A stretch of DNA of 64,000 bases, taken from assembly GCF_003991905.1 (NCBI RefSeq), contig NZ_RSCL01000001.1, positions 682,654-746,653 on the forward strand, written 5' to 3'. Under the pieces are notes generated by a model, which worked only from the letters and a program-made list of their open reading frames with translations, was not told the DNA's origin and did not search any database. A program made the position numbers and the translations under genes. Position 1 is the stretch's first letter; each line of letters starts with the position of its first letter. The stretch comes from Dulcicalothrix desertica PCC 7102 (GTDB taxonomy: Bacteria; Cyanobacteriota; Cyanobacteriia; Cyanobacteriales; Nostocaceae). Positions 36,756-45,407 of this stretch are shown here, piece after piece.

Positions 36756-37337
36756 AACTTTATTGAAATTAACAGTTTGTTCAATTTTCCCACTTGATGC
36801 CCAAATTTGATGCTTGCCATTAAAGATTGATTCTAGGTCAGAGATGTAAACGTCAAAGATAAATTAAAGTCGCGCAGAGCGCACTATCGATAACCAGCCT
36901 CATATTTGCTGCATAAGTTGTTTCTAGTTCGTCTTGTCGTCAGATTTACACAATTCAATATTGATAATGGGCAACGAGTTTATTTTGCCAATCTATCGGG
37001 AGTGGTAAATACATTAATGCGCCTTACAAGTGGTCAAGCTTCTAATATTTTAGGAACATTGGGTGTTGATGGCGCCTGTTACTACAGCAACCGCACGCTC
37101 TGTTGTACCCAGTTGTAACACAGGTGTCTCGCCTGTGCAATGACGTAATTATCTTTACCACTCTAGACGCTTTTAACACAGAGAAGGGATTTAGAGAGGG
37201 TCAAGTTACAATATTAGTAAGCGAGAGTCTATTCCTAACACCCTTGATAATTCAGCTTGGTCTAGGTATTAAAAAGACTTAAGTATTAAATTTAGATACA
37301 TGGGCAGCCTTCCAGGCTGCTCCACAAGAGGAGATTT
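36756..37337. other. Rearranged non-coding region with gene remnants and palindromes
   Basis: 582 bases without an intact gene. It holds the open upstream extension of the 313-residue gene, a plus-strand remnant of a secreted exoprotein (36945-37076) and two dispersed palindromes. One is CACAGGTGTCTCGCCTGTG at 37119-37137. The other is GCAGCCT-TCC-AGGCTGC at 37304-37320, which lies directly after the stop side of the DUF4336-like gene and may end its transcript. The sequence mix suggests past deletion events. Confidence 0.6.
36945..37076 (+). pseudogene. Remnant of a two-partner-secretion (haemagglutinin-like) exoprotein
   Basis: The 44 codons read FTQFNIDNGQRVYFAN, then LSGVVNTLMRLTSGQASNIL and GTLGVDGA. 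Cyanobacterial TpsA/filamentous haemagglutinin N-terminal domains carry this pattern (FxxFNVxxGQRVYFANP..I.NILTRVTG..ASNILGTLGV.G). Intact members continue into LFLLNPNGIIFG and hundreds more residues, but here similarity stops abruptly at a GGCGCC site. No signal peptide, TpsB partner or continuation is present. I therefore call it a decayed fragment. Confidence 0.75.
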
Positions 37338-38156
37338 TTATTTGTGGGTGTTTAATCTTGCGGCTGCTTCATGTAATTTTTGGGTACAATTGGTTACTAT
37401 TGGCTCACCGTGTGCAACTGAGATTACTTGTAAGTCAGTAATATTATTTGCTAAAGATTCTAGCCACTGGCGATAGGCATTTCTATCTGTCATGTAAAAC
37501 ATTTTTCCTAATTTGGTAATGCCGAAGAATCCATAGGCGCCTAGTATATTCAATGGTAATTTGGTTGTAGGGGTATATTTATCTAAATAAGACTCAGTTA
37601 AATTAAATAAAATATCGGTAAAAATTAATGCTTTCCCTGTTGGTAGTTGTAATTCATATGTTAATTCTTGGGGACGAATGCCAGTTGGTTGATGGCAAAC
37701 TATACCGTATTGAGGTAAAAATTCTTCTGCGGTTGCATCTACTGGAACAACTTGCTCAACATAAGGTATGGCAGCAGCGGGAGCAACTACTATTAATTCA
37801 GGATAACGCTGTTTGAATACGCGCGCGTCGAGTCGATGAATGCGATTAGGTACTATCATTATTTTGGGTGTACCTAATGATTCTAGTTGTATCATGGTTG
37901 CTTCATCTAATACAATGCCGCTATGAATTAATAGTGTAGAATCGGGTAGTTTATAAAGTATCATTTCCCTTGGTGGGTGTCCGCTAGCTGGTAAAATACC
38001 TGTAACGTGCCAGAGATTTGGCGCCAGTTCTTGGATAGGACTGTGGGGTAATACATGTGATTGCCATTCTGAGTTAGCATTTTGAACTTTACGAGGTTTG
38101 ACTAGCGAAAATAACGAATAAAATATTTCTGATGGTAATGATTTTTCTTGGTTCAT
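37338..38156 (-). CDS. DUF4336-like / metallo-beta-lactamase-fold protein
   Basis: The 272-residue product contains IQELAPNLWHVTGILPASGH, then LIHSGIVLDEATMIQLESLG and MIVPNRIHRLDARVFKQRYPEL. This layout matches the DUF4336 branch of the MBL-like fold, in which the HxHxDH zinc site is not kept (here IHRLDAR). Late segments ALIFTDILFNL and VISVAHGEPIV correspond to the other metal-site positions with partial residues. It is probably cytoplasmic. The reaction is unknown. It lies downstream of the AraC-type regulator on the same strand, with a 172-base gap containing a hairpin. Confidence 0.75.
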   Translation of the reverse strand: MNQEKSLPSEIFYSLFSLVKPRKVQNANSEWQSHVLPHSPIQELAPNLWHVTGILPASGHPPREMILYKLPDSTLLIHSGIVLDEATMIQLESLGTPKIMIVPNRIHRLDARVFKQRYPELIVVAPAAAIPYVEQVVPVDATAEEFLPQYGIVCHQPTGIRPQELTYELQLPTGKALIFTDILFNLTESYLDKYTPTTKLPLNILGAYGFFGITKLGKMFYMTDRNAYRQWLESLANNITDLQVISVAHGEPIVTNCTQKLHEAAARLNTHK

Positions 38157-38204
38157 GGTAGTAATTTAAGTAATACTCTTTCTTTCCTTTGCGTTCTTAG
38201 CGTC

Positions 38205-38235
38205 CTTTGCGGTTTTACTTAAATGAACCACAAAG
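38205..38235. repeat. Hairpin between AraC regulator and DUF4336-like gene
   Basis: CTTTGCGGTT and AACCACAAAG are ten-base arms with a single G-T pair and an 11-base loop. The wording (CCTTTGCG..., CACAAAGACACAAAGG) is a common cyanobacterial intergenic repeat. It may end the AraC-type regulator transcript. A similar pair, CTCTGTGGT/ACCACAGAG, lies at 39211-39245 just upstream of the regulator. Confidence 0.6.
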
Positions 38236-38328
38236 ACACAAAGGTCACAAAGAAGAGGAGGATTTAATTTTTAATATAAGGTTTTAGTTATTATGGGTCT
38301 TCTAAGTTTTTCCGATTTTTTGTAAGTT

Positions 38329-39180
38329 CTACCGATTTTTTAATATTTGTTTGGGTGTGGCGCCAAACTGTCGTACAAAGTGTAAGTTCAAATGGCTTTG
38401 GTTTGCAAAACCTACTTGTTGAGCAACTTGAGATATAGACTCACCTTTTTGCAATAGTTCTTTCGCGCGGGTGACTCGACAGGTAATTACATATTTATGT
38501 GGTGGTACACCTGTTGCTTGTTTGAAAAGCTGTGAGAAGTAATGTGGGCTTGTTTGTGTGAGTGCGCTGAGTTCGTTTAAACTTAAATTCTGGTCTAGAT
38601 GCTCGTTTATATACTCGATTACTAACTTTAGCTGACTTGGTGATAAACCACTTTGGTAGTTTTGTATAATAGGCTTTTTGGTTGCGTAATGCTGCATTAA
38701 ATGAACTGCAACAGCATTTACCATTGTTTCAGCATACAACCGACTTCCTGTCAACTCATTTGTTAATACGGTTTTCATTGCTAACGCTATTTGGTGTAAC
38801 AATGCGTCTCTTCTAGCAAAATGAGGTACTAATTCAGATTTAAAATAGGTTGGCGCCATTACCAAAGCAAAAAATTCAGCTTCATCATACGCGCGTACTC
38901 CATGCCCAACTCCTTGAGGAATAATTATTACATCCCCTTCTTGAACGGGGTCATCGCGTAATTTACCATCCAGCTTACGTTCGGCATGAACTCGCTTGTT
39001 TATATGTGTAAAAATTAGTACTGCATGTCCGTTAATAATACTAACTTCATCATTGTCTCCTGGTGGTTGACAATGATGCTCAAACACAAACTCATCCCAG
39101 CGTGCGGGGTAAGTAGAGAGAATAGGGGGACGAGGTAAAAGTAACTCGCTAGGGTTGTGCTTTTTGAAGTCAATTAGCAA
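38329..39180 (-). CDS. AraC-family transcriptional regulator with N-terminal cupin
   Basis: In 283 residues, the N-terminal cupin-like sensor carries VSIINGHAVLIFTHINKRVH and EGDVIIIPQGVGHGVRAYDE. The C-terminal ~100 residues form two helix-turn-helix units: NLSLNELSALTQTSPHYFSQ, then ESISQVAQQVGFANQSHLNL with FGATPKQ. The start is TTG 39180, with GGGAGAGA directly upstream; no ATG fits. It is divergent from the exporter genes starting at 39342, 161 bases apart, so it may control them or the DUF4336-like gene downstream. Ligand unknown. A 9-base inverted repeat sits in the shared upstream region. Confidence 0.92.
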   Translation of the reverse strand: MLIDFKKHNPSELLLPRPPILSTYPARWDEFVFEHHCQPPGDNDEVSIINGHAVLIFTHINKRVHAERKLDGKLRDDPVQEGDVIIIPQGVGHGVRAYDEAEFFALVMAPTYFKSELVPHFARRDALLHQIALAMKTVLTNELTGSRLYAETMVNAVAVHLMQHYATKKPIIQNYQSGLSPSQLKLVIEYINEHLDQNLSLNELSALTQTSPHYFSQLFKQATGVPPHKYVITCRVTRAKELLQKGESISQVAQQVGFANQSHLNLHFVRQFGATPKQILKNR

Positions 39181-39341
39181 AATCTCTCCCTCTCTGTGTT
39201 CTCTCGTGGTCTCTGTGGTAAAATTTTTTCTTTATCACCACAGAGGCTATTAGGGCACAGAGGAAATACAACTAATCTAAGATTATTACGAAAAATTACA
39301 TAAATACGAAAAATCTAAATAACCTATTGTATAGCCCATGT

Positions 39342-41078
39342 ATGACTTCAACACAGATTGTCAAAAGTAAAAAGAGGCTAAAAACCGGACTGAAACTACT
39401 CTTAGGTTCAGGACTTTTAGCTTTGCTAGGTGGTGGTGCATGGTGGTTTTACATTTTAAATTCCGGTAAATCATCAAATGCTGTCGCTTTACCTATAATG
39501 ACCGCAGACCGAGAAAACATCGAAATTACAATTAATGAAAGTGGTGCTATGCAACTCGGAGGACAACGAGACTTGAAGTCTCCAGGGGAGGTTACGGTAG
39601 ATAAAGTGTTAGTCAAAGTCGGGGATACAGTCCAAGCTGGACAACGGTTATTAGTTCTCCGTAACAAAGAGCAGCAAAGTACTGTTGCAAATCAAGATTT
39701 GGCTATTCGTAAACAAAAGCAAACTCTCGCGCGCAGTCAAGAAAAAGTTACAGAAGCCAAGGATAAGCTAGCGGTAGTACAACAAGAACTCAGACAACCT
39801 ATTAAACAAGAGTTTGATATTCGTAAGGCAGAGTTAGAACTTACACGCAGTCGCGAAAAAATTATCGAAGCAAGACAAAAGCTTGCGACTGCAAAGGAAG
39901 AAGCGCTATCTCCAGCGAAACAAGTATTTGATATTCAGAAGGCAGAGTTAGATTTAGCGCGCGGTCGTGAGAAAATAATAGAAGTTAAAGAAAAGCTCGC
40001 TGCTGCACGAAGAGAACTTCAAAATTTGGAAGTTTTATCAAAAAAAGGGTTTATCCCTGGTGATGACTTGGTAAGACAACAAGCATCTGTTCGCGATGCA
40101 CAAGTTACTGTAAGAGATGCGGAGTTTGATGTTCGCACTAAAACTATTGACCTTCAACGTCAAATTTTAGAGGCTAAACGCGCCACAGAACCTCAAACAA
40201 AGGTATTAGAGGCACAAACAGCATTGAAAGACGCTCAGTCAGACTTAAATTCTAAAACCTTGGAATTTCAACGTTTGAAAATTGAAAATAAACGACAGAC
40301 TGAGCTTCAAGAAAAACTTTTAAGCGCGCGTGCAGAAGTTAGGAATGCTGAGTCAGATGTTGAAACTCAAATTAGCGAACTCCAAAAGTTAGCACTCGAC
40401 CGCAAAAATTTAGAGACGCAAGTTCAAAATAATTTTGTTACGGCGCCTATTACAGGAAAAATACTTAATGTCAAAGCTAAAAATGGTGACGGTATTAAGT
40501 CAGGTGATATTTTAATTACTTTAGGCAACCCCTCACAAGAACTCGTAAATTTACAAATTGGAACGCTTGATGCAGCTAAGGTCAAGGTTGGCCAATTAGC
40601 AAAGATAAAAGTTATTGGACCTAACTCTCAAGAATATACGGGTAAAGTCCAAGATGTAGAACCCCAAGCAATTAGTGGAGAAGGTGGAAGTGGGACTTCT
40701 CTAGGTGGTGGTTCATCAAGCCAAGCAAAAGTTCCAGCAACTGTACTACTCGATAAACCAACTCGTACTTTAATACCTGGTAGTCAAGTTAGTGTCGAAA
40801 TTATTGTTGAGCAACGAAAAAATGTTGTTGCTGTAAATTTAGAAGCTGTGCAACGTGATGAAGGTGAGCCGTTTGTTTGGATACGCGATAACCAAGGCAA
40901 AGCACAGAAGCAAAAAGTCACTCTTGGACTCGAAGCTACTACCAAGGTTGAAATCAAATCTGGTTTAAAAGCTGGTGACAAAATTATCCTCCCTGGCGCC
41001 GACACAACCTTAGAGCCAGGAAAAGCAGTTAAAGAGGCGCCACCAGATGCACCACAACCAACACCAGAAAAATTATAG
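39342..41078 (+). CDS. HlyD/MacA-type periplasmic adaptor of an efflux pump
   Basis: A membrane fusion protein that bridges an inner-membrane permease and an outer-membrane channel. I start at ATG 39342 (MTSTQIVKSKKRLKTG), five codons after an in-frame TTG. One N-terminal helix (LLLGSGLLALLGGGAWWFYIL) anchors it. The biotinyl-lipoyl halves are VDKVLVKVGDTVQAGQRLLV and TAPITGKILNVKAKNGDGIK. Between them is an unusually long coiled-coil hairpin with repeated ELxxxREKIIExxxKLAxA units (~100-350). Beta-barrel and tail GLKAGDKIILPG complete it. The length of 578 exceeds typical MacA (~370), mainly because of the hairpin. The permease follows by 24 bases. Confidence 0.92.
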   Translation: MTSTQIVKSKKRLKTGLKLLLGSGLLALLGGGAWWFYILNSGKSSNAVALPIMTADRENIEITINESGAMQLGGQRDLKSPGEVTVDKVLVKVGDTVQAGQRLLVLRNKEQQSTVANQDLAIRKQKQTLARSQEKVTEAKDKLAVVQQELRQPIKQEFDIRKAELELTRSREKIIEARQKLATAKEEALSPAKQVFDIQKAELDLARGREKIIEVKEKLAAARRELQNLEVLSKKGFIPGDDLVRQQASVRDAQVTVRDAEFDVRTKTIDLQRQILEAKRATEPQTKVLEAQTALKDAQSDLNSKTLEFQRLKIENKRQTELQEKLLSARAEVRNAESDVETQISELQKLALDRKNLETQVQNNFVTAPITGKILNVKAKNGDGIKSGDILITLGNPSQELVNLQIGTLDAAKVKVGQLAKIKVIGPNSQEYTGKVQDVEPQAISGEGGSGTSLGGGSSSQAKVPATVLLDKPTRTLIPGSQVSVEIIVEQRKNVVAVNLEAVQRDEGEPFVWIRDNQGKAQKQKVTLGLEATTKVEIKSGLKAGDKIILPGADTTLEPGKAVKEAPPDAPQPTPEKL

Positions 41079-41102
41079 TATTTTTTAAATTTATATAATT
41101 TT

Positions 41103-42278
41103 ATGTCTCTTTCACCTCAAGACTTAATTATTGTTACCTGTAAATCATTAACAGGAAATTGGGTGCGCTCTGCATTGACTAGTTTAGGCGTATTTATGGG
41201 TGTAGCAGCAGTAAATGCCACACTTCAAGTTGGAGATATTAGTCGCGCGTTAATTAAGCAGCAACTTTCCAAACGAGACGCACCTCAAGTTAGTCTTAGT
41301 GTTTTTTCAAGAGAAGGTAGGGAACCAAAATTAGAAGATTTAGAGTTTTTGCGCCGACGCTTGAAGAATTATCAGTTAATTAGTGCTTCTAACTATGTCG
41401 GTTTTTCTGAGTCAGTAATTTATCAAGGTGAAGAAGGTAAACCAATGATGCTGGCTGTAACTCAAGATTATTTACCAGCTACAGGTAGAAGATTAATTAA
41501 AGGGAGATATTTTAATGCAGCAGATTTGGAAAATTATCGACCCGTTGTAGTAATTGATAAATTTCTCTCCGATAAGCTTTTTAAAAAAGAAGAACCTTTA
41601 GGCAAATCAATTTTTAGCTCAAATAGACCTTATCAAGTTATTGGAATTATAGAAACGAAACAAAGCTTTGGTGAAGAACCAAAAGGTCAATTAGTTATGC
41701 CAATGTCCACATATAGTGCATTAACAGGAAGTCAAGATTTTCAATCTATTTGGATACGTCCTCGCAAAGAGGAAGATATGAATCAATTGAAAGAAGATGC
41801 TGAAAAATTATTAAAGTCACGCTTTCCTGGCGCCGAAGTATATGGGTATAGCAATATAGAAGATATTCTAATGCAAAAACAATCTTTTGAGTTAGCTTCG
41901 CGCGGACTGAATGTTGTGGGAATTATTGCTCTATTAATTGGAGGTGTTGGAATTACTAATATTACCATTGCTTCGGTTATTGAACGCACTGCTGAAATTG
42001 GTTTACGCAGGGCACTTGGCGCCACTAAATCTGAGATTTTACTGCAATTTATTCTCGAAGCTGCGCTTTTAAGTTTAGTTGGGGGAACGTTAGCTATTAT
42101 ATCAGTTAATTGTGTGACTATAGTCGTTACTCAAATATTTAGTTTTCCTTATCAATTAGAAGTTCAAACAGCAGTTTTATCTTTAGGTGCTGCTTTATTA
42201 GTAGGTGTTGGAGCTTGCTATTTTCCTGCTGTACGCGCGTCGCAACTTGACCCTGTTAAAGCTTTGCGTGAAGGTTAG
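41103..42278 (+). CDS. MacB/DevC-type ABC transporter permease
   Basis: The 391-residue inner-membrane protein has the MacB fold: an N-terminal helix (LTSLGVFMGVAAVNATLQVG), a ~220-residue periplasmic domain and three C-terminal helices. The FtsX-like signature is VGIIALLIGGVGITNITIASVIERTAEIGLRRALGATKSEIL, with an AVRASQLDPVKALREG ending. There is no ATPase domain and none is encoded next to it. The stop overlaps the next open frame by one base. It probably needs an ATPase encoded elsewhere. DevC-type exporters move envelope glycolipids in heterocystous species; the substrate here is not known. Confidence 0.92.
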   Translation: MSLSPQDLIIVTCKSLTGNWVRSALTSLGVFMGVAAVNATLQVGDISRALIKQQLSKRDAPQVSLSVFSREGREPKLEDLEFLRRRLKNYQLISASNYVGFSESVIYQGEEGKPMMLAVTQDYLPATGRRLIKGRYFNAADLENYRPVVVIDKFLSDKLFKKEEPLGKSIFSSNRPYQVIGIIETKQSFGEEPKGQLVMPMSTYSALTGSQDFQSIWIRPRKEEDMNQLKEDAEKLLKSRFPGAEVYGYSNIEDILMQKQSFELASRGLNVVGIIALLIGGVGITNITIASVIERTAEIGLRRALGATKSEILLQFILEAALLSLVGGTLAIISVNCVTIVVTQIFSFPYQLEVQTAVLSLGAALLVGVGACYFPAVRASQLDPVKALREG

Positions 42279-42281
42279 TGG

Positions 42282-42308
42282 CAACGGATACAACGGATGT
42301 AACGGATG
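42282..42308. repeat. AACGGAT tandem units at the start of the outer-membrane channel gene
   Basis: Three units CAACGGATA, CAACGGATG and TAACGGATG run between the permease stop and ATG 42314. They are in frame with the channel gene from GTG 42278 and would encode ATDTTDVTDEF. This is the same word family as at 4278, 14213 and 21273. Confidence 0.85.
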
Positions 42309-42313
42309 AATTT

Positions 42314-43837
42314 ATGCAGTATTTAATTCAAATTGGATTTGTGCAAGTTGTTATTATACTTTTTGGGGTTGGATTTTCGACAGGCGCCGGAGCGAATAAT
42401 CAGTTTCCACGTACTTTTGAAACTGTACCGATTAAACCTACAGTTCAACCTATAGAAACATCGGTACCAAAAAAACCACAGCTTAAACTTGCTTTGGCAA
42501 ATGTTGTGTATTTAGTGATTGAGAATAATACAAGTATTAAGAATGCTTATTTAGATAGAATTGCTCAGAAAGGTGATTTAGCTGTTGCAGAAGATAAATT
42601 TGTGCCAGATTTTACTCCTACAGTATCAGTCAATTTGAATGAACTAGGTAGAAATGGAATTACTTCAGGTTCGTTAACTACTAATCTTGGCGCCAAAGTT
42701 GTGATGAGAATTCCTACGGGTGCAGAAGTGACTTTTAATTGGACAGCAGATGCTCAAACTTCTAACTTAAACTCCAATCTAAATAACATTGGAAGCATCA
42801 ATGATAGTAGCTTACGGCAAAATATGGAACTTAGATTAAGCCAACCATTATTGAAGAATGCTGGGACACGAATTAATCAAGCTTCTATAGACTTGGCACG
42901 CATTAGCGAAAAATTTAATATAGAAAATTTAAAGTCTACTTTGAATAATACTATTACAGAAGCTATTATTGCCTATCGAGAATTAATCCGCGCCCAAGAA
43001 CGAGTCAATATTGAACAGTTATCACTAAAAAATGCCCAAGATTCTCTCGAAATTAACCAAGCGTTGATTCAAGCAGGTAGACTGGCGCCTGTAGAGATTA
43101 TTCAAAATCAAACTGATATAGCTAACCGTCAAGTATCTTTATTATCTGCTCAAAACGATTTAGAATCAAAAAGATTAGCATTATTAGCAATTTTAGATAT
43201 TGACAAAAACACAAATATTGAAGCCGAAACCATTCCTTCAGTCAAACCAGTAGCTTTAGATATTGAGAAACTGAGAAATATTGCGCTTTCTACTCGACCT
43301 GAATATTTACAAGCACAATTTAGTTTAGACCAAAATAAATTAAATTTAATGTTAGCAGAAGATGGTAAACGTTGGAATTTAAATTTAGATGCTACTTTGC
43401 TAAATAATTTAAATCAAGCTGTAGATGCTAGACTAGGTTTAAGTTTAGGTCATACCTTTGGAGATTTAAGTTTAGAACAAACATTTAAGCGCGCGCAAGT
43501 TGAGTTACGAAAGTCAGAAAACACATTAAAGAATATACAAACAAAATTAGAGATAGACTTACAAGACCGAGTACGAAACGCCAATTTAAGTTATAATCAA
43601 CTAGAACTTGCTAGACGAGCAACTCAATTATCGCAACAGCAACTTGAAATTGAACAGGAAAAATTAAAACTAGGTAGAGGATCTGGAGTTTTTCAGCTGA
43701 TTAGATTGCAAAACGAACTCGCTCAAGCAAGAAACACAGAACTTGATGCTACAATTCAATATCTTAACGCTTTAACTAATTTAGACCAGTTTCTTGGTAC
43801 AACTTTACAAACTTGGCAAGTCAAAATTGAAAATTGA
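42314..43837 (+). CDS. TolC-like outer membrane efflux protein
   Basis: Forms the outer-membrane duct for the adaptor and permease encoded just upstream. ATG 42314 gives a plausible signal peptide (MQYLIQIGFVQVVIILFGVGF). A GTG at 42278 would add 12 residues encoded by repeat units and seems less likely. Marks of the OEP family: ELRLSQPLLKNAGTRINQASIDLARI, then NNTITEAIIAYRELIRAQERV and QALIQAGRLAPVEIIQNQTDIANRQ in the first half. The second half, RRATQLSQQQLEIEQEKLKLGRG, repeats the pattern. The ending LGTTLQTW is normal. The ribosome site for ATG 42314 is weak, so translation may be coupled to the permease. Confidence 0.92.
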   Translation: MQYLIQIGFVQVVIILFGVGFSTGAGANNQFPRTFETVPIKPTVQPIETSVPKKPQLKLALANVVYLVIENNTSIKNAYLDRIAQKGDLAVAEDKFVPDFTPTVSVNLNELGRNGITSGSLTTNLGAKVVMRIPTGAEVTFNWTADAQTSNLNSNLNNIGSINDSSLRQNMELRLSQPLLKNAGTRINQASIDLARISEKFNIENLKSTLNNTITEAIIAYRELIRAQERVNIEQLSLKNAQDSLEINQALIQAGRLAPVEIIQNQTDIANRQVSLLSAQNDLESKRLALLAILDIDKNTNIEAETIPSVKPVALDIEKLRNIALSTRPEYLQAQFSLDQNKLNLMLAEDGKRWNLNLDATLLNNLNQAVDARLGLSLGHTFGDLSLEQTFKRAQVELRKSENTLKNIQTKLEIDLQDRVRNANLSYNQLELARRATQLSQQQLEIEQEKLKLGRGSGVFQLIRLQNELAQARNTELDATIQYLNALTNLDQFLGTTLQTWQVKIEN

Positions 43838-43956
43838 TCGCCCTAACCCCCTTAAAAATGGGGACTAAAAAGCGCCTATTTACGTTTTTGTTCTTATCTA
43901 GACTTGACATCATTATGGGTTAAATTTTTAAATTTTGAGTGTGATATCTTCAGAAG

Positions 43957-44139
43957 CTAGAGCGCCAGTCCAGTAGAAGTGGTTGACAGAAAAATCTAAT
44001 TATGCGTGTTGCTTTAATCGAGCATTTAGGCGCCTTGGTATGATGCGAAGGATAAATAATTTAATCGGAAAATAAGCGTTTTACCTCGACGCATAAATTT
44101 ACGCTTCCGTCAATATATATTACTGGACTGGCGCTCTAG
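43957..44139. mobile_element. 183-bp element with 19-base terminal inverted repeats (MITE-like)
   Basis: CTAGAGCGCCAGTCCAGTA at 43957-43975 is the exact reverse complement of TACTGGACTGGCGCTCTAG at 44121-44139. Between them lie ~145 bases with no complete gene. The right end runs into the 3' end of the response regulator gene and supplies its last codons and stop. A related word CTAGAGCGCTAGT occurs at ~47451. I see no clear target duplication, and no transposase in the window carries matching ends. Confidence 0.7.
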
Positions 44140-44529
44140 TAACCTCTGATTTAAATAATTTTTGTAAGCAGAATTAATGGTTTTCATAAATTCCGCAATG
44201 TCAAATGGTTTGTGGAGATAATAAGCAATACCCAAACGATAGGCAATTTTCTTTAACTCACTGTTTGCGGAAATCAATACAACTGCTGGTTTAATCTCAT
44301 ATAATTGGAGATGCTCATAAACTTCGACTCCTGTTAATTTTGGCATTTGGTAATCTAAAATTAATAAATCTGGTTGCCATTTCAAAACTTTTTCTATTGC
44401 TTCTATACCATCTTGTGCTTGGTTCACTTCCCAACCTTCTTGCTCAAGTAGAAAAGTAAGACAGAGGCGATTGTTGCCTTCATCATCTGCTATTATTGCT
44501 TTAGGTTTTTCTAAATTTTTATACTTCAT
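44110..44529 (-). CDS. Single-domain response regulator
   Basis: A 139-residue CheY-like receiver. The acidic pair is in AIIADDEGNN (Asp15, Asp16). The phosphoacceptor is Asp59 in DLLILDYQMPKLTG, the switch Ser is in VVLISANSE and the Lys is in YLHKPFDIAEF. All are intact. There is no output domain. The last ten residues (LERQSSNIY) are encoded by the right end of the adjacent inverted-repeat element and differ from the tail of the paralogue at 44994. The first ~10 residues (MKYKNLEK) are shared with that paralogue. Its kinase may be one of those downstream. Confidence 0.92.
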   Translation of the reverse strand: MKYKNLEKPKAIIADDEGNNRLCLTFLLEQEGWEVNQAQDGIEAIEKVLKWQPDLLILDYQMPKLTGVEVYEHLQLYEIKPAVVLISANSELKKIAYRLGIAYYLHKPFDIAEFMKTINSAYKNYLNQRLLERQSSNIY

Positions 44530-44993
44530 AGCTTATCCTTGTGTGTTATAAAATAATATGACCAGACCCAAAACTTGCCAGGGTCTGAAAACATAAGCTA
44601 GAATTCAGTGTTTTAAACCCTTATTGCTACGTTAGAAATTTGCGAATAATTCCTAATAAGGAACCATAATTTGTCTTTTGACTAAAAATGGAAGCATAAA
44701 GCGATACGTGAATCCTTAAAGAAAGCACTCTTTAAACCTGATAAAAAAGTTTAGAACTAAATTACTATTTTGTGAAAATTTTACCCAGCTTAAATTTAAG
44801 CCTTGAAAGCATAATTTGTCCGGAACATGATTGGAAGGATATAGTGTCTTTTTCTGTCAAGTAATCGTTCCAGTTACATAATTGACCATAAAATCTTAAA
44901 AAAAGAACGTAATTACGTGCTGAAAAAATAGAAGTATAACTTCGCCAAAGTCAATTGGAAGCTATTGCTAGCCGAAACGGCAATATTATGGTT
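44530..44993. other. Non-coding gap between two receiver genes
   Basis: 464 AT-rich bases. I see no gene, tRNA or strong hairpin. A short word pair (CAGACCC near 44552 and GGGTCTG near 44581) could make a small stem. The gap presumably contains the promoter of the single-domain receiver at 44110-44529 on the minus strand. Confidence 0.4.
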
Positions 44994-45407
44994 TCACTGA
45001 CAGACAGCTTGGCTATATCTACGCCAATTTAAATAATTTTCGTAAGCAGAATTAATCGTTTTCAGAAATTCTGCAATGTCAAATGGTTTGTAGAGATAAT
45101 AAGCAATAGCAAAACAAGAGGCTATTTTCTCTAAGTCGCTGTCTGAGGAAATTAATAAAACTGCTGGTTTAATCCCATGTAACGGGAGAAGCTGAGAAAT
45201 ATCGACTTTTGTTAATTCTAGCATATGGTAATCTAAAATCAATAAATCTGGTCGCCATTCCAAAACTTTTTCTATTGTTTCTTGACCTTCTTGTACTTGA
45301 CTCACTTCCCAACCTTCTTGCTCAAGTGCAAAAGTAAGGCAGAGTTGATTGTTGCCTTCATTATCTGCTATTATTGCTTTAGCTTTTTCTAAATTTTTAT
45401 ACTTCAT
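44994..45407 (-). CDS. Degenerate single-domain response regulator
   Basis: A 137-residue paralogue of the receiver at 44110, about two-thirds identical by eye. Asp59 is kept (LLILDYHML) and Lys is kept (YLYKPFD). The first acidic pair has become Asp-Asn (AIIADNEGNN), and the conserved MPxxxG after the acceptor is now MLELTKV. Metal binding and phosphorylation may therefore be impaired. It looks like a relaxed or repurposed duplicate. Same strand and same MKYKNLEK start as its paralogue. Confidence 0.88.
   Translation of the reverse strand: MKYKNLEKAKAIIADNEGNNQLCLTFALEQEGWEVSQVQEGQETIEKVLEWRPDLLILDYHMLELTKVDISQLLPLHGIKPAVLLISSDSDLEKIASCFAIAYYLYKPFDIAEFLKTINSAYENYLNWRRYSQAVCQ

Noticed and set aside
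43988-44075. A short transposase-like frame inside the 183-bp element
   Set aside because: The frame starting near 44001 (MRVALIEHLGALV) is only 13 codons long and matches no transposase that I can name.
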